64,000 bases of DNA from Isoetes taiwanensis (taxonomy: Eukaryota > Streptophyta > Lycopodiopsida > Isoetales > Isoetaceae), in the NCBI GenBank assembly GCA_021234155.1, contig JAJEKV010000014.1, forward strand, positions 9,379,563 through 9,443,562. Direction: 5' to 3'. The translations under genes and the position numbers were made by a program. Positions within the stretch are counted from its first letter, which is position 1. The number at the start of each line of letters is the position of its first letter. The notes below the pieces were generated by a model. It was not told the DNA's origin. It was given only the letters and a program-made list of their open reading frames with translations, and did no database searches. Of this stretch, positions 44,205-55,410 are shown piece by piece.

Positions 44205-44828
44205 GTTATATATGAGTTATGGAACTTTTTCTTATATATATCATACATAGCTTCCATATTTATGGCTGATTGTAATAATTGTGGTGTACATACGTAGCAA
44301 GCTTCATAGTAAGTCCTCTGACCAATGTACTTCAAATGAGACAACTACATACAAGACTATGAGCGAGTGGATAGAGTTCTGTGAAAGAGAAGTGAAGAAA
44401 ATAAATTCAAGGCTAGGTTCAACCAATGATAGTGAAATGGTGTTCATGATATAGTCGATTAAAATTACTAAGTTAAAAGTCAATGGAATGAAAATAAGGC
44501 ATGTAATAGTTGTAAGATAGGCATGTAAGATATTTTGGACCTCTAAGGAAATTATCTGAGGTCGAATGCAACAGTGACAGATATGTGGACTAATTTAGAA
44601 CTGAGAAATAGAGATGTAGCAAGGGCCGGGGTTCAAAACACAGTGGATTGCGGTAGCGAGGGGGATCGGCCAGGCCAGGTTCGTTTCATTCCGGAATGGT
44701 TTAAAGTGCAAAGTGGTTGCTTGGTTTCTTCAGTCGTATGCTACAGATAAATTATGAATAGTGTAACCATTGGCTTTAAGTTATAATATTTGGTGTCTGA
44801 CGTGTTTACACAATTGAGATATAGCACA
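44205..44828 (+). repeat. Right part of the C1 (Copia) 5' LTR, probable
   Basis: The sequence ends ATAGCACA one base before a Met-tRNA primer site, so the DNA to its left must be LTR. Its start is hidden by the G2 insertion. No second copy occurs in the window, so the extent is inferred. Confidence 0.5.
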
Positions 44829-44829
44829 G

Positions 44830-44843
44830 TGGTATCAGAGCCA
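44830..44843 (+). promoter_or_regulatory. C1 primer-binding site
   Basis: TGGTATCAGAGCCA, initiator-Met tRNA complement, just upstream of gag. Confidence 0.85.
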
Positions 44844-44849
44844 GACAAT

Positions 44850-45995
44850 ATGGCATCTAGAATGGGAGCCAGCTTGCTGAATAACATAGAGGTGTTTACA
44901 GGAGGACCTGGGTTTCAAGTTTGGAAGGAGAAAATTAAACATTTGCTAGAAACTGAGAATTTGTGGTATTTAGTATCTGATGGTTCAAGCACAGTTGATA
45001 CGATTGCTACCACTGCAAGCTCCAGTTCTGAAGGGAATACTTCAACTGCCGTTATGGCTGCAGCAGTGATAGTTCCTCAAATTGATAAGGCTACGAAAAT
45101 TCAACAAGCTAAGGGAATCATCACAGCTAAGGTTGGTTCCTCAATTTTGTTGAGATTAAGAAATAAAAGTCCCAAGGAGATGTGGAGTTATATGCTAACT
45201 CACTTTGAATCAAAAACTTCCTCTCAAATTGATGTACTAGAGAAGGAGTTAAGGCAGCTAAAGGTTCAGGATAAAGAAAAGATACCTGAATTCTTTCAGA
45301 AATTCGATAATATAATAGCGGATTTAGAAGCGGATAGAAATACTATAACAGAACAATATCAAGTCTTGGCTATTGCCAGAGCAATGGAAGAACATGACAT
45401 GCTAGGAACTTTGATCAGGAATACAACAAAAACTAGAGATGAAGCAGAGGAGAAAATAAGAACGGAGTTTGAGCAGAAGGACTTAACTGTGAAAGAGGAG
45501 CCTGCAAATTCTGAAATTCTGTATGCTAGTAAGTATAAGACAAAAGGAGAAAGTGCTTCCAGGGGACGTGGAAGAGATGAGTCTGCTGAAATAGGCCCAT
45601 GCTTTAATTGCAACATGTACGGACACTTGAAGGTCAACTGTCCAAGACTGAAACAGATTGAGCGTTACAACTGTGGTGGAAAAGGGCACTATACCACTAG
45701 ATGCTCAAGTCCTAAGCAAGGAGTGCGAGGAAGAACTGCGGGCCAGCGTGGCTTACGTGCAGCAAGAGGACGAGGAGGTGGAGGAAGAAAACCAGCTGTG
45801 AATCTGGCTGAACAAGCTAAAGAACAAGTTGAAGAGATTGATGATCAAGTCGAGGTAAGTTTGTGTAATAGCTTATTTATTGGGAATGATCGTAGTAAAG
45901 ATAAACAAATTAATGATGAATTCTTTATTCTAGATAGTGGAGCTGAGAGATGTGTGACATCTTCAGCTAAAGTGCTTAAAAGCTCCATGGAGTGA
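44850..45995 (+). pseudogene. C1 gag and protease (Ty1/Copia)
   Basis: The ATG at 44850 is chosen because it follows the primer site (MASRMGASLLNNIEVFTG). The gag core has VWKEKIKHLLETENLWYLV, KEMWSYMLTHFESKTSSQID and LIRNTTKTRDEAEEKIRTEF. The knuckles are CFNCNMYGHLKVNC and YNCGGKGHYTTRC, the second having lost its first Cys. The protease block FFILDSGAERCVTSS is intact DSG. TGA at 45993 stops the frame just after it; protease sequence continues in the same frame. Confidence 0.85.
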
Positions 45996-47665
45996 ACTGG
46001 TCATATACAGCTTGGAGATGGAGCTCTGAAGAAAATACATAAGACTGGAATTCTAGAGTTATTTGATCTTAGTGGAAAAAAAGTAGATCTGAAACATATT
46101 TTATGTGTTTCTAGTCATGTTAGGAATCTTATATCAATAGCGCAGCTTGTAGATTTTGGGTATAAGGTTATATTTGATAAACTGGATTGTAAAGTGTTGT
46201 TGAATAATGAAGTTAAGTTCATTGGGAAACGTGTTGGAAATCTGTTTGGGATAAATGTGAATGATATTCCTTCCATGAATGTAGTTAATTGTCCATCTAT
46301 AAGGGTTTGGCACGAAAGGTTGTGTCGTACGAATTTTAAAAGTGTTAATTCGATGATTAAAAATGGGTGGATAAATGCTGCTGTTGAGATCAGAGTCATG
46401 CATTGGTTGTATGTTAGGGAAACATACGAGACTCCCATTTTCGAGATCTCACAAAAGAGCAGCTGAAAATTAGAGCTAGTACATACTGATATCTGTGGAC
46501 CTATCAATGTTACTAGTCTAAGTGGAAAAAGGTGCTTTGTCACTTTTATTGATGATTTTAGCAGAAGGACAAAGATATATTTCTTGAGGATCAAAGATCA
46601 GGCTTTTGAGGCTTTGAAATGCTTTGTTGCAGAAGTTGAAAATGAAACAGGAAAAAGAATAAAGTGCATTCGGTCAGACAGAGGAGATGAATACCTTTTG
46701 GAAGGTTCAAATCATTTTGTACACAAAGAGAAATAAAGAGGCAACTTACTGTGAGTCACACGCCTCAGCAAAACGGCGTGGCAGAAAGAAAAAATAGAAC
46801 GATTTTGAATGCAGTAAGGGCAATGCTGAAGCATATAAGTTTGCCAAATTATCTTTGGGAGGAAGCTGCAAGAATCACAATATATGTTCAAAACAAATTA
46901 CTTTATGTTAGCATTGGTGGTCAAGCTCCAGTCATGCTTTGGTATGGTAAGTCTCCAACGTTTGATAATCTAAGAGTATTTGGATGTCTAGCTTTTGCAT
47001 ATATTCCAGATGATCTTAGAAAAAAACTTGATAACGAGGCTTGGATTACATACTTAGTTGGCTATGATTCTAATTCAAAAGCTTACAGACTGTATGATCC
47101 GCAAAGAAGGACAAGAATCGTAAACCGAGATGTTATATTTGATGAAGAGTTGTTGTATAGAGTTAAAACCAATATAATACCTGTAGAAAAAGGAGCAGAC
47201 AAAGGTATTAAAGAGATAATGCCTGAAGATGTTACAGGTCATGAAGACAGCCATAATGACAAAGAAAATGCTAAAATAATGCATGATGTCTTAGATGATG
47301 ACGATGTGCAGCAGGAGGAGGAGCGTCATGGTACTGATACAGAGAACATAGAACCACCATTGCAAAGGGATGATGTACAACAGAAAGACCATCATGCGGC
47401 CGATCCACATAATAAATCAGAAAAGCGCAATCAGGCCCAAATACTGCAACAGGAAACAGAACAATTATTGGAGAAAGAAGGTGCTGCGCTTGGCAGAACT
47501 GTTCATGGCAGAAGCTTAAGACTACGAGATACAATTTTTGATTCCCAAACTGATGATGAAGTACTAATGGCTATGGAAGTCAACGTGCCCAATTCCTTCC
47601 ATGAGGCTATGAATTCAAAGGATTCAACAAAATGGATAAGCACCATGGAAGATGAGTTCTTTTGA
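45996..47665 (+). pseudogene. C1 protease end and integrase
   Basis: Protease continues with IQLGDGALKKIHKTGILEL. Integrase has an HHCC start WHERLCRTNFKSVNSMI, LVHTDICGPINV (first D), FIDDFSRRTKIYFL, KCIRSDRGDEYL (second D) and HTPQQNGVAERKNRTIL (E), then PNYLWEEAARI and FGCLAFAYIPDD. A stop near 46464 and a break near 46735 interrupt it. The last part (47160-47560) is a hydrophilic linker toward RT. Confidence 0.8.
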
Positions 47666-48247
47666 ACGAACAGGGACGTTTGATATCGTCAATATACCAA
47701 ACAATAGAATTATTGTTGGTAACAAATGGATATACAAAATCAAATTGGCAGTTGATGGCGTTAGGCAAGACTCGTAGCACAAGGCTTTTCTCAAGGGATT
47801 AGATTTTGGAGAAATCTTCTCGCCGATTGTTAAAATGGCTCGTATTTCAATGATGTTGGCACTAGCAAATGCAAAAAACTTGGAAACTCATCACATGGAT
47901 GTGAGTACCCTTTTTTTAATGCAAAATTAGATGAAGAGATCTTTATGAAGCAAGCTCCACGATTTGAGCAGGGTGAAAATAAAGTTTGAAAATTGAATCG
48001 AGCAGTCTATGGTTTGAGACAATCTCCGAGACAATGGTACATCTGCATAGATTCATATTTAAGAAAACAGGGACTTGTAAAACTCAAGAATGATGGCAAT
48101 TTGTACATATTAAAGCATAAAGATCACTATTGTATAATTGTTTTGTACGTAGAAGATTGTATTATGTTTGCCACTAATCTGGATATGTTAAATCAGTGCA
48201 AACATGTTTTAAAGGAAAGATTTAAGATGACCGACCTTGGTCAAGCC
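47666..48247 (+). pseudogene. C1 reverse transcriptase, truncated
   Basis: NNRIIVGNKWIYKIKLAVDG and FSPIVKMARISMMLALA give the RT start, with breaks near 47775 and 47930. The frame 47993-48247 reads NRAVYGLRQSPRQWY and IIVLYVEDCIMFATN, where YVED replaces the catalytic YVDD, then LKERFKMTDLGQA. It is cut there by the T array; RNase H and the 3' LTR of C1 are not in the window. Confidence 0.8.
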
Positions 48248-48264
48248 CTCATAGATCTACCTTT

Positions 48265-49148
48265 CATCTCTCCTGTCATGGTTCTACAAAACACGGCAAA
48301 AATATGGCAAAGTATGGCAAACACTTTATGGGCAAGGAACAATATCATGAGACATGGGCATAGTTATGAATTATTGAACAATAAAGGACCATTGACCTTA
48401 TTGGGGGTTAAGGTTGATGGGGTCGTGGAGAAAAAGGGCAATCTATTAATATGCCAAAAGGGGATTTGCTAAAAGATGGTCCTACGCTTACTTTAAAGAC
48501 AATATCTTGTCTTTAATAGAAAAAGGGCCTACGCATGCTTTATATGGGACAAAGGTTGGATATTATTAAAGAGATGAGCCTTTATCATGGAAAAGGCAAA
48601 ACGTGAGCAACATATAAAGGGGAGCGACCTGTAACAGGAGAACAGGTTTACGGAACACAAGGGCCATGAATAGTGATTCTTGGTCCGTGAACAGGAATGC
48701 ATGGGCGAATACCAACGTCCAACCAAATCCGATCAAATAAATTGCTAGGCTTTTTGTGGCAAGCCGGAATGCGCCTGGCGAGAAATGGGTTCTTTGGGAA
48801 TTGAAGGGGAATTTAGGATCCGAGTTCTTCCGATAGATGGAACTTCATAATTGGCCGCAAATACCAGACTGCCATGCTTCCATGTAAGATCAGAGTAGGC
48901 CAGAGGAAGATGATCCTTCTTATCTGATAAGCGGGTTATCAGTTTGCTCTAGAGCTACGTGGAGTAGCTAGAGATTGTTTGCCATACCAGTTGCCATTGC
49001 AGTGCCATAACCTGTGGACCCGGTTGGGTGGTTAAGCGTGCTTAGCAACGTATTTGTCTGTGACATATGTGATGTAACCGGATCATGATATACAATAAAG
49101 ATATTGTTGAGTAGTTTCTGTTTTCCCATAAACTATTGAATCGTATCA
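48265..49148 (+). repeat. T LTR 1
   Basis: Homology with the other LTRs starts at about 48298 and is complete to GAATCGTATCA. The first 30 bases differ from the other copies, so the start is uncertain. Confidence 0.6.
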
Positions 49149-49150
49149 AG

Positions 49151-49164
49151 TGGTATCAGAGCGG
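49151..49164 (+). promoter_or_regulatory. T primer-binding site, unit 1
   Basis: TGGTATCAGAGCGG, Met-tRNA complement two bases after the LTR. The same site is at 51199-51212; it is absent after LTR 3. Confidence 0.8.
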
Positions 49165-50267
49165 AAGTTGCGATTCTTTTGGAATCTATGGGCTATGGGA
49201 ACATCAAGGCTGCAAAAACACCAAGAATCTTGCAAGCCTGTGCTGCAAGTGTAGATGGGTTTAACTGTGTCAAAGAAGTGTTGGGGGCGAAGTACATAGC
49301 TAAACAGGCGAATCTTGGAGCATGGCACCCAAGGTGGAAATTCTAGAGCCCCAAGATTTTGTGTAATTCTGGGACAAGGATTTTGTGCCTGATGAATAAG
49401 CCTATTATTCTGATACATTGGAATTGGTGATTACTGCTATAAATGAGGCTGGAGCATCAGTAGCAGTAGAAGAGAAAAGTTCGGTGCTTTCGTGGAGAAT
49501 GCTCGAAGCGTATAGGGACTGACTTGTTGGGAACGAGTTTGGGTTATTGGGGAAATTCCTACGATCATTTGGGGAATTATAGAATCTTGTTTGGGATTGC
49601 GAGTCGAACGGGGAGATTTGAGAGATTGATGTTTTAGGGGGTCATTCATATAAATATTTGACTTGGGAAGTCATTTATATTAACACTTGACCTTATTTGC
49701 AAATCTTTGCTTATTGTTAAGCATTGGGAAGGAACTTTACCACAAAGCCGCCAACAAAAGTATGGACGCTAAGATTTGGATCTTGGAATCTCAAATTGCT
49801 TCCTATGGGGATGGACTTATGGGTAAAAGTTAAGTAAGTTGATTTGATTTGGTTTGTAATGCATTGGATGTAATTTTTGTGAGAGGGTAATTGTGGTTAT
49901 TGCACAATGGGCCTAACAAAATTACATTAGTACCCCGTGGAGGTACAAAAATTAGGTAGTACCGGTGGAGGTACGAAAAATACTAACGTATCGTGGAGAT
50001 ACAATAGTTTAGTATCGTGGAGATACTATAAAATATTATCATGGAGATACAAAACGATAGTGATGTGCCATGGAGGTACAAGGATATATCGCTTTGTGGA
50101 AGCACGCGCGCATATCCCGTAACTATTTCTTAATTTGCGTAACCTTCGATGTATGGGGCAATCGCCTTGAGAAGGGATGGGTCCCTCGAGGAGCATCTTT
50201 GGAAGATCGCGAATTCATCTTCTTTAAGAAGGGATGGATTGATACGGTGATCATGAGACTTTGAAGG
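49165..50267 (+). other. T internal region 1, non-coding
   Basis: No open frame over 90 codons. It contains the hairpin row (49930-50079) and, near its right end, a short segment reminiscent of a Copia polyprotein C-terminus (FKKGWID). Unit 4 shows TCTGGGGGAG just before the LTR start, a likely polypurine tract. Confidence 0.6.
49930..50079 (+). repeat. Row of six mini-hairpins, unit 1
   Basis: Six stem-loops of 15-17 nt lie at about 25-30-nt steps: 49930, 49959, 49988, 50011, 50036 and 50065. The common form is GTACC-GTGGA-GGTAC or GTATC-GTGGA-GATAC. When the fourth base of the left arm changes from C to T, its partner changes from G to A. A seventh, degenerate copy may lie at 50086-50104. 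Confidence 0.75.
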
Positions 50268-51196
50268 TGGTCCACGACGCCGGGTTATATGGGGCAATAT
50301 ACAAAAAATATGGCAAAGTATGGCAAACACTTTATGGGCAAGGAACAATATCATGAGACATGGGCATAGTTATGAATTATTGAACAATAAAGGACCATTG
50401 ACTTTATTGGGGGTTAAGGTTGATGGGGTCGTGGAGAAAAAGGGCAATCTATTAATATGCCAAAAGGGGATTTGCTAAAAGATGGTCCTACGCTTACTTT
50501 AAAGACAATATCTTGTCTTTAATAGAAAAAGGGCCTACGCATGCTTTATATGGGACAAAGGTTGGATATTATTAAAGAGATGAGCCTTTATCATGGAAAA
50601 GGCAAAACGTGAGCAACATATAAAGGGGAGCGACCTGTAACAGGAGAACAGGTTTACGGAACACAAGGGCCATGAATAGTGATTCTTGGTCCGTGAACAG
50701 GAATGCATGGGCGAATACCAACGTCCAACCAATCGGATCTGTCCAACTGACCGGCTGTCAAGCGGAAACCAAATCCGATCAAATAAATTGTAGGCTTTTG
50801 TGGCAAGCCGAGATCTGCCCTGCTGAGAAATGGGTTGCTGGAATTGAAGGGGAATTTAGGATCCGAGAGTTCTTCTGATAGATGGAACTGAAGCGGATTG
50901 GGCGCAAAATACCGCAACGCCATGCTTTAATGTAAGATCGAGTAGGCCGAGGAAGATGATCCTTATTATCGATAAGCGGGTTATCGGTTTTGCTCTAGAG
51001 CTACGTGGGAGTAGCTGAGATTGTTTGCCATACCAGTTGCCATTGCAGTGCCATAACCCTGTGGACCCTTGGGTGGTTAAAATCGTGCTTAGCAACGTGA
51101 TTTGTCTGTGACATATGTGATGTAACCGGATCATGATATACAATAAAGATATTGTTGAGTAGTTTCTGTTTTCCCATAAACTATTGAATCGTATCA
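50268..51196 (+). repeat. T LTR 2
   Basis: 929 bp, TGGTCCAC...GTATCA, followed by a primer site at 51199. Confidence 0.75.
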
Positions 51197-51212
51197 AGTG
51201 GTATCAGAGCGG

Positions 51213-52296
51213 AAGTTGCGATTCTTTTGGAATCTATGGGCTATGGGAACATCAAGGCTGCAAAAACACCAAGAATCTTGCAAGCCTGTGCTGCAAGTGT
51301 AGATGGGTTTAACTGTGTCAAAGAAGTGTTGGGGGCGAAGTACATAGCTAAACAGGCGAATCTTGGAGCATGGCACCCAAGGTGGAAATTCTAGAGCCCC
51401 AAGATTTTGTGTAATTCTGGGACAAGGATTTTGTGCCTGATGAATAAGCCTATTATTCCGACATTGAATTGGTGATTACTATAAAATGAGGCTGGAGCAT
51501 CGATAGCAAAGAGAAAGAGAAAAGTTCTTGCTTTAAGTGGAGAATGCCTAAAGCGTATAGGGACTGACTTGTTGGGAACGAGTTTGGGTTATTGGGGAAA
51601 TTCCTACGATCATTTGGGGAATTATAGAATCTTGTTTGGGATTGCTGAGGTCGAACGCGGGAGATTTGAGAGATTGACTAGTCGTGGGGGTCATTCATAT
51701 AAATATTTGACTTGGGAAGTCATTTATATTAACACTTGACCTTATTTACGTTTTGCTTATTGTTAAGCATTGGGAAGGAACTTTATTGAAAGTCACCAAG
51801 AGTATGGACGCTTAAGATTTGGATCATGAATCTCAAATTGCTTCCTATGGGATGTATTTCTTATGGTAAAAGTTTTAAGTTGATTTGATTTGGTTTGTAA
51901 TGCATTGGATGTAATTTTTGCAGAGGGTAATTGTGGTTGAATTGCACAATAGGCCTAACAAAATTACATTAGTACCGTGGAGGTACAAAATTAGGTAAAG
52001 ACCGGAGATATGAAATAAAAATACTAACGTGATTTGTGGAGATACAATAGTTTAGTATCGTGGAGATACTATAAAATATTATCGCGGGATACAAACGAGA
52101 TAGTGATGTGCCGTGGAGGTACAAGGATATATCGACCGTGGAAGTACTTGATATCCGTAACTATTTCTTGAATTTGCGTAACCTTCAGATGTATGGGGGC
52201 AATCGCCTTGAGAAGGGATGGGTCCCTAGAGATCTTTGGAAGATCGCCGATCTTCTTTAAGAAGGGATGGATTGATACGGATCATAGCATTGGGAG
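51213..52296 (+). other. T internal region 2, non-coding
   Basis: Same organisation as internal region 1, with many small indels and no coding capacity. Confidence 0.6.
51972..52122 (+). repeat. Row of mini-hairpins, unit 2
   Basis: Counterpart of the unit 1 row: GTACC-GTGGA-GGTAC at 51972, AGTATC-GTGGA-GATACT near 52055 and GTGCC-GTGGA-GGTAC at 52108 are intact, while others are mutated. Confidence 0.7.
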
Positions 52297-53233
52297 TGGT
52301 CCACGGAGTTATGATTGGCGTAACCAAAAATATGGCAAAGTATGGCAAAACACTTTATGGGCAAGAATAATATCATGAAACATGGGCATAGTTATGAATT
52401 ATTGAACAATAAAGGACCATTGACTTTATTGGGGGTTAAGGTTGATGGGGTCGTGGAGAAAAAAGGGCAATCTATTAATATGCCAAAAGGGATTTGCTAA
52501 AAGATGGTCCCTACGCTTACTTTAAAGACAATATCTTGTCTTTAATAGAAAAGGGCCTACGCATGCTTTATATGGGACAAAGGTTGGATATTATTAAAGA
52601 GATGAGCCTTTATCATGGAAAAGGCAAAACGTGAGCAACATATATAAAGGGGAGCGACCTGTAACAGGAGAACAGGTTTACGGAACACAAGGGCCATGAA
52701 TAGTGATTCTTGGTCCGCGTGAACAGGAAATGCATGGGCGAATACCAACGTCAACCAATCGGATCCGTCCAACCGAAGACAACCGCAAGCGGAAACCAAA
52801 TCCGATCAAATAAATTGTAGGCTTTTGTGGCAAGCCGAGATCCGCCTGCCGAGAAATGGGTTGCCGGAATTGAAGGGAATTTAGGATCCGAAGAGTTCTT
52901 CCGATAGATGGAACTCAAGCGGATTGGGCGCTGATCATACCAGGCATCGCCATGCTTCCATGTAAGATCGAGTAGGCCGAGGAAGATGATCCTTCTTATC
53001 CGATAAAGCGGGTTATCGGTTTGCTCTAGAGCTACGTGGAGTAGCTAGAGATTGTTTGCCATACCGTTGCCATTGCAAAGGCCGTAACCCTCAAGGACCC
53101 CATGGGTGGTTAATTTGCGTTGCTTTAACTTAGCGTATTTGTCCGTGACATATGTGATGAATTAGGATCATGATATACAATAAAGATATTGTTGAGTAGT
53201 TTCTGTTTTCCCATAAACTATTGAATCGTATCA
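52297..53233 (+). repeat. T LTR 3
   Basis: 937 bp, TGGTCCAC...GTATCA. It is followed at once by TGTAACTATTTC, i.e. by the last part of an internal region with the primer site and hairpin row deleted. Confidence 0.75.
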
Positions 53234-53387
53234 AGTGTAACTATTTCTTGAATTTGCAGAACCTTCAGATGTATGGGGCAATCGCCTTGAGAAGGGATGG
53301 GTCCCTCGGGAGCGTCTTTGGAAGATTGCGGACGATCTTCTTTAAGAAGGGATGGATTGATACTTGTGATCATAGCATCTGGGGGAG
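53234..53387 (+). other. T internal region 3, deleted to 154 bp
   Basis: Only the right end of the internal region remains, ending in the polypurine-like GGGGGAG before LTR 4. Confidence 0.7.
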
Positions 53388-55410
53388 TGGTCCACTGCTT
53401 GAGGGGTTATGGGGGCGTGGCAAAAATATGGGAAAGTATGGCAAACACTTTATGGGCAAGGAACAATATCATGAGACATGGGCATAGTTATGAATTATTG
53501 AACAATAAAGGACCATTGACTTTATTGGGGGTTGGGATTTGCTAAAAGATGGTCCTACGCTTACTTTAAAGACAATATCTTGTCTTTAATAGAAAAAGGG
53601 CCTATGCATGCTTTATATGGGACAAAGGTTGGATATTATTAAAGTGATGTAACCGGATCATGATATATCTAACTAAATATAGGATTACTAGAAAAAAAAA
53701 AAAAAATTGGAATTAGTGATGTTTTTTGGAAGGGTTTTTCCGGCATAAAACTAGTGTAATTTTTAGTTTTTGGAAGTAGCGAGTTTTTAGAGTAGTTTTT
53801 CCTACAAAACTTGGGGAGGCTAGACTCGGTCCCTGCGGTGTGCCTGTGCCGAGATTAAGGCTGGGCAACCCAAGGCTTGATTCGCCCTCGTTATGCTTAG
53901 TTTGGTCATTGCGGTGGTGTGCTTCCTACCAAGATTTCGCCATGGTTTCACTATTCTTTTAGTCGATTTCTCCGCGGTTTTATAATTTTTTATGATAGGT
54001 TTTGCCATGATTTCCAAGCTCACAATAGCGTGTTCGAGCCGCCCCTGCATATATTCTTGTGATTCATCCTGAATCCTCACGAAGGTCGCTATCTCCATCG
54101 CCCTCCCCTCCCACAGTTGTTGCGGGTATGCTCCGGTTTGTACAAAATCAATTTATAACTAGCTCTATTTGTTGTATTCTTTACGGAAGCTACGCACAAG
54201 ACTAGCACCACCGGCCGTCGGCCCAGAGCTAGAAAACCCCCGTGAGTTGCTTCCAAAATTTTCTCTGTGTATATAGTTGCCCATCCTTTCCTTTGAATTC
54301 CAAAGGACGAAATTTATCTCTCAAAACCCCAAAGAGTCTCTTGTGTCTTTTTACCGCCCAAGCATAAAAGCGACTAATTTTACAAGAAGAATAGCGAAAA
54401 TCAGTTGGAATCATAGCTTTAGTTTCAATTCGGTGAGCAAATCCATTGCCCACGTCATTAAAATAGGTCGGTAAGCCTTACTTTTTTCCTCTCTTTAAAA
54501 AATCCCCCTGTTCTTTTGATTGAGATCATATCTTCGCTTTTTAGCCCGAGCTCCTTTGTTTCTAAGCGAAAATCCATTCTGTTCTTGGCTTTGCCAAGTC
54601 TGGTTTGCTACCTCCACTCCAATGGTTCTGCAATGTTCACTGCAAAAATAAATGAGCCCTGGAGTGAATCCTTCCCATCAATATTCCAGGGTAATGTTGA
54701 CATTGTTCATTCTTATCAGGGAGAAGGCATAGCAAATGGTAACGGTTTTAGATATCCAAGCACAACGACCCATTTGTATGCTATGTCTTGCATTGCATCT
54801 TTGTTTTCTTTTGAAGAGCTACTTGGCCCACTGACAGATTGTCTCCTTTGTGCTTGTGGATGCTGCAAAAGACAAGAGCTCTTGAGGTTGATTTAAATTT
54901 GCTCTTGCAGGTAACAGCTTAAGACAACCATTTTTGCAAACATTCAGGTGAGCACATTTTCAGAATAAAATAAAACCATTTGCTGCTCTTCTGATTTTAA
55001 AAATTCTCATATGGCTTCGCATAGACTATGTTGTGCATTTCTTGTGAAGATGGAATAGTGGAGCTAGGGAGTTATCAACATCTGACTTTGGTGACATTTC
55101 AGAAAAATCATGCCCCTGTTGCAATTCCCCAAACTGGGATCAATATCCTTTGTTCCCATTGATACGTACAGTCATATTGACCTGGAAAGAAACACCAACT
55201 GTTCAATTTAAATTCTCGAGTTGTTTTTGCTTCACCAACTTACTCTCACAGCAATCATCACAAGATAATGTATTTTTAGCTTCACATTTGACGATTGTGT
55301 TTAACTGCCAAGGTGCATAGGGCGCTGGCTCCGCCAGCGCTAAATTCTTGTATACAATAAAGATATTGTTGAGTAGTTTCTGTTTTCCCATAAACTATTG
55401 AATCGTATCA
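53388..55410 (+). repeat. T LTR 4, split by an insertion and internally shortened
   Basis: LTR sequence runs 53388-53667 and resumes at 55351 with TATACAATAAAG to GAATCGTATCA at 55410. The middle of the LTR (light-chain between the CTTTAATAG block and the GTGATGTAACC block) is also missing. Confidence 0.65.
53668..55350. mobile_element. 1.68-kb insertion in T LTR 4, class unknown
   Basis: It is flanked by TATA on both sides (53664-53667 and 55351-55354), which would be a 4-bp target duplication. It starts TCTAACTAAATATAGG and has near its right end a strong hairpin, CGCTGGC-TCC-GCCAGCG (55323-55339). No terminal inverted repeats were seen. Inside are exon-like stretches on both strands (54229-54453 minus; 54516-54896 plus) that I cannot identify. 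The end hairpin recalls Helitrons, but the TATA flanks and lack of CTRR do not fit. Confidence 0.45.

Larger units (their letters stand above)
48248..55410 (+). mobile_element. T: tandem LTR-internal array of a non-autonomous LTR element
   Basis: The period is about 2.04 kb. LTR ends GAATCGTATCA occur at 49148, 51196, 53233 and 55410, and LTR starts TGGTCCAC at 50268, 52297 and 53388. The first two LTR ends are followed by a primer site. The internal region (about 1.1 kb) has no gag or pol. The third internal region is reduced to about 150 bp, and the fourth LTR is split by an insertion. The left edge lies between 48248 and 48298, inside the C1 RT. Confidence 0.75.

Noticed and set aside
49930-50122. 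Repeated SWRY-type peptide encoded by the hairpin row
   Set aside because: The second unit breaks the frame by indels while keeping the stems, so pairing rather than coding seems to be what is kept.
53668-55350. Helitron call for the 1.68-kb insertion
   Set aside because: The hairpin near the right end fits, but there is no CTRR end and the flanks show a TATA repeat rather than an A/T insertion without duplication.
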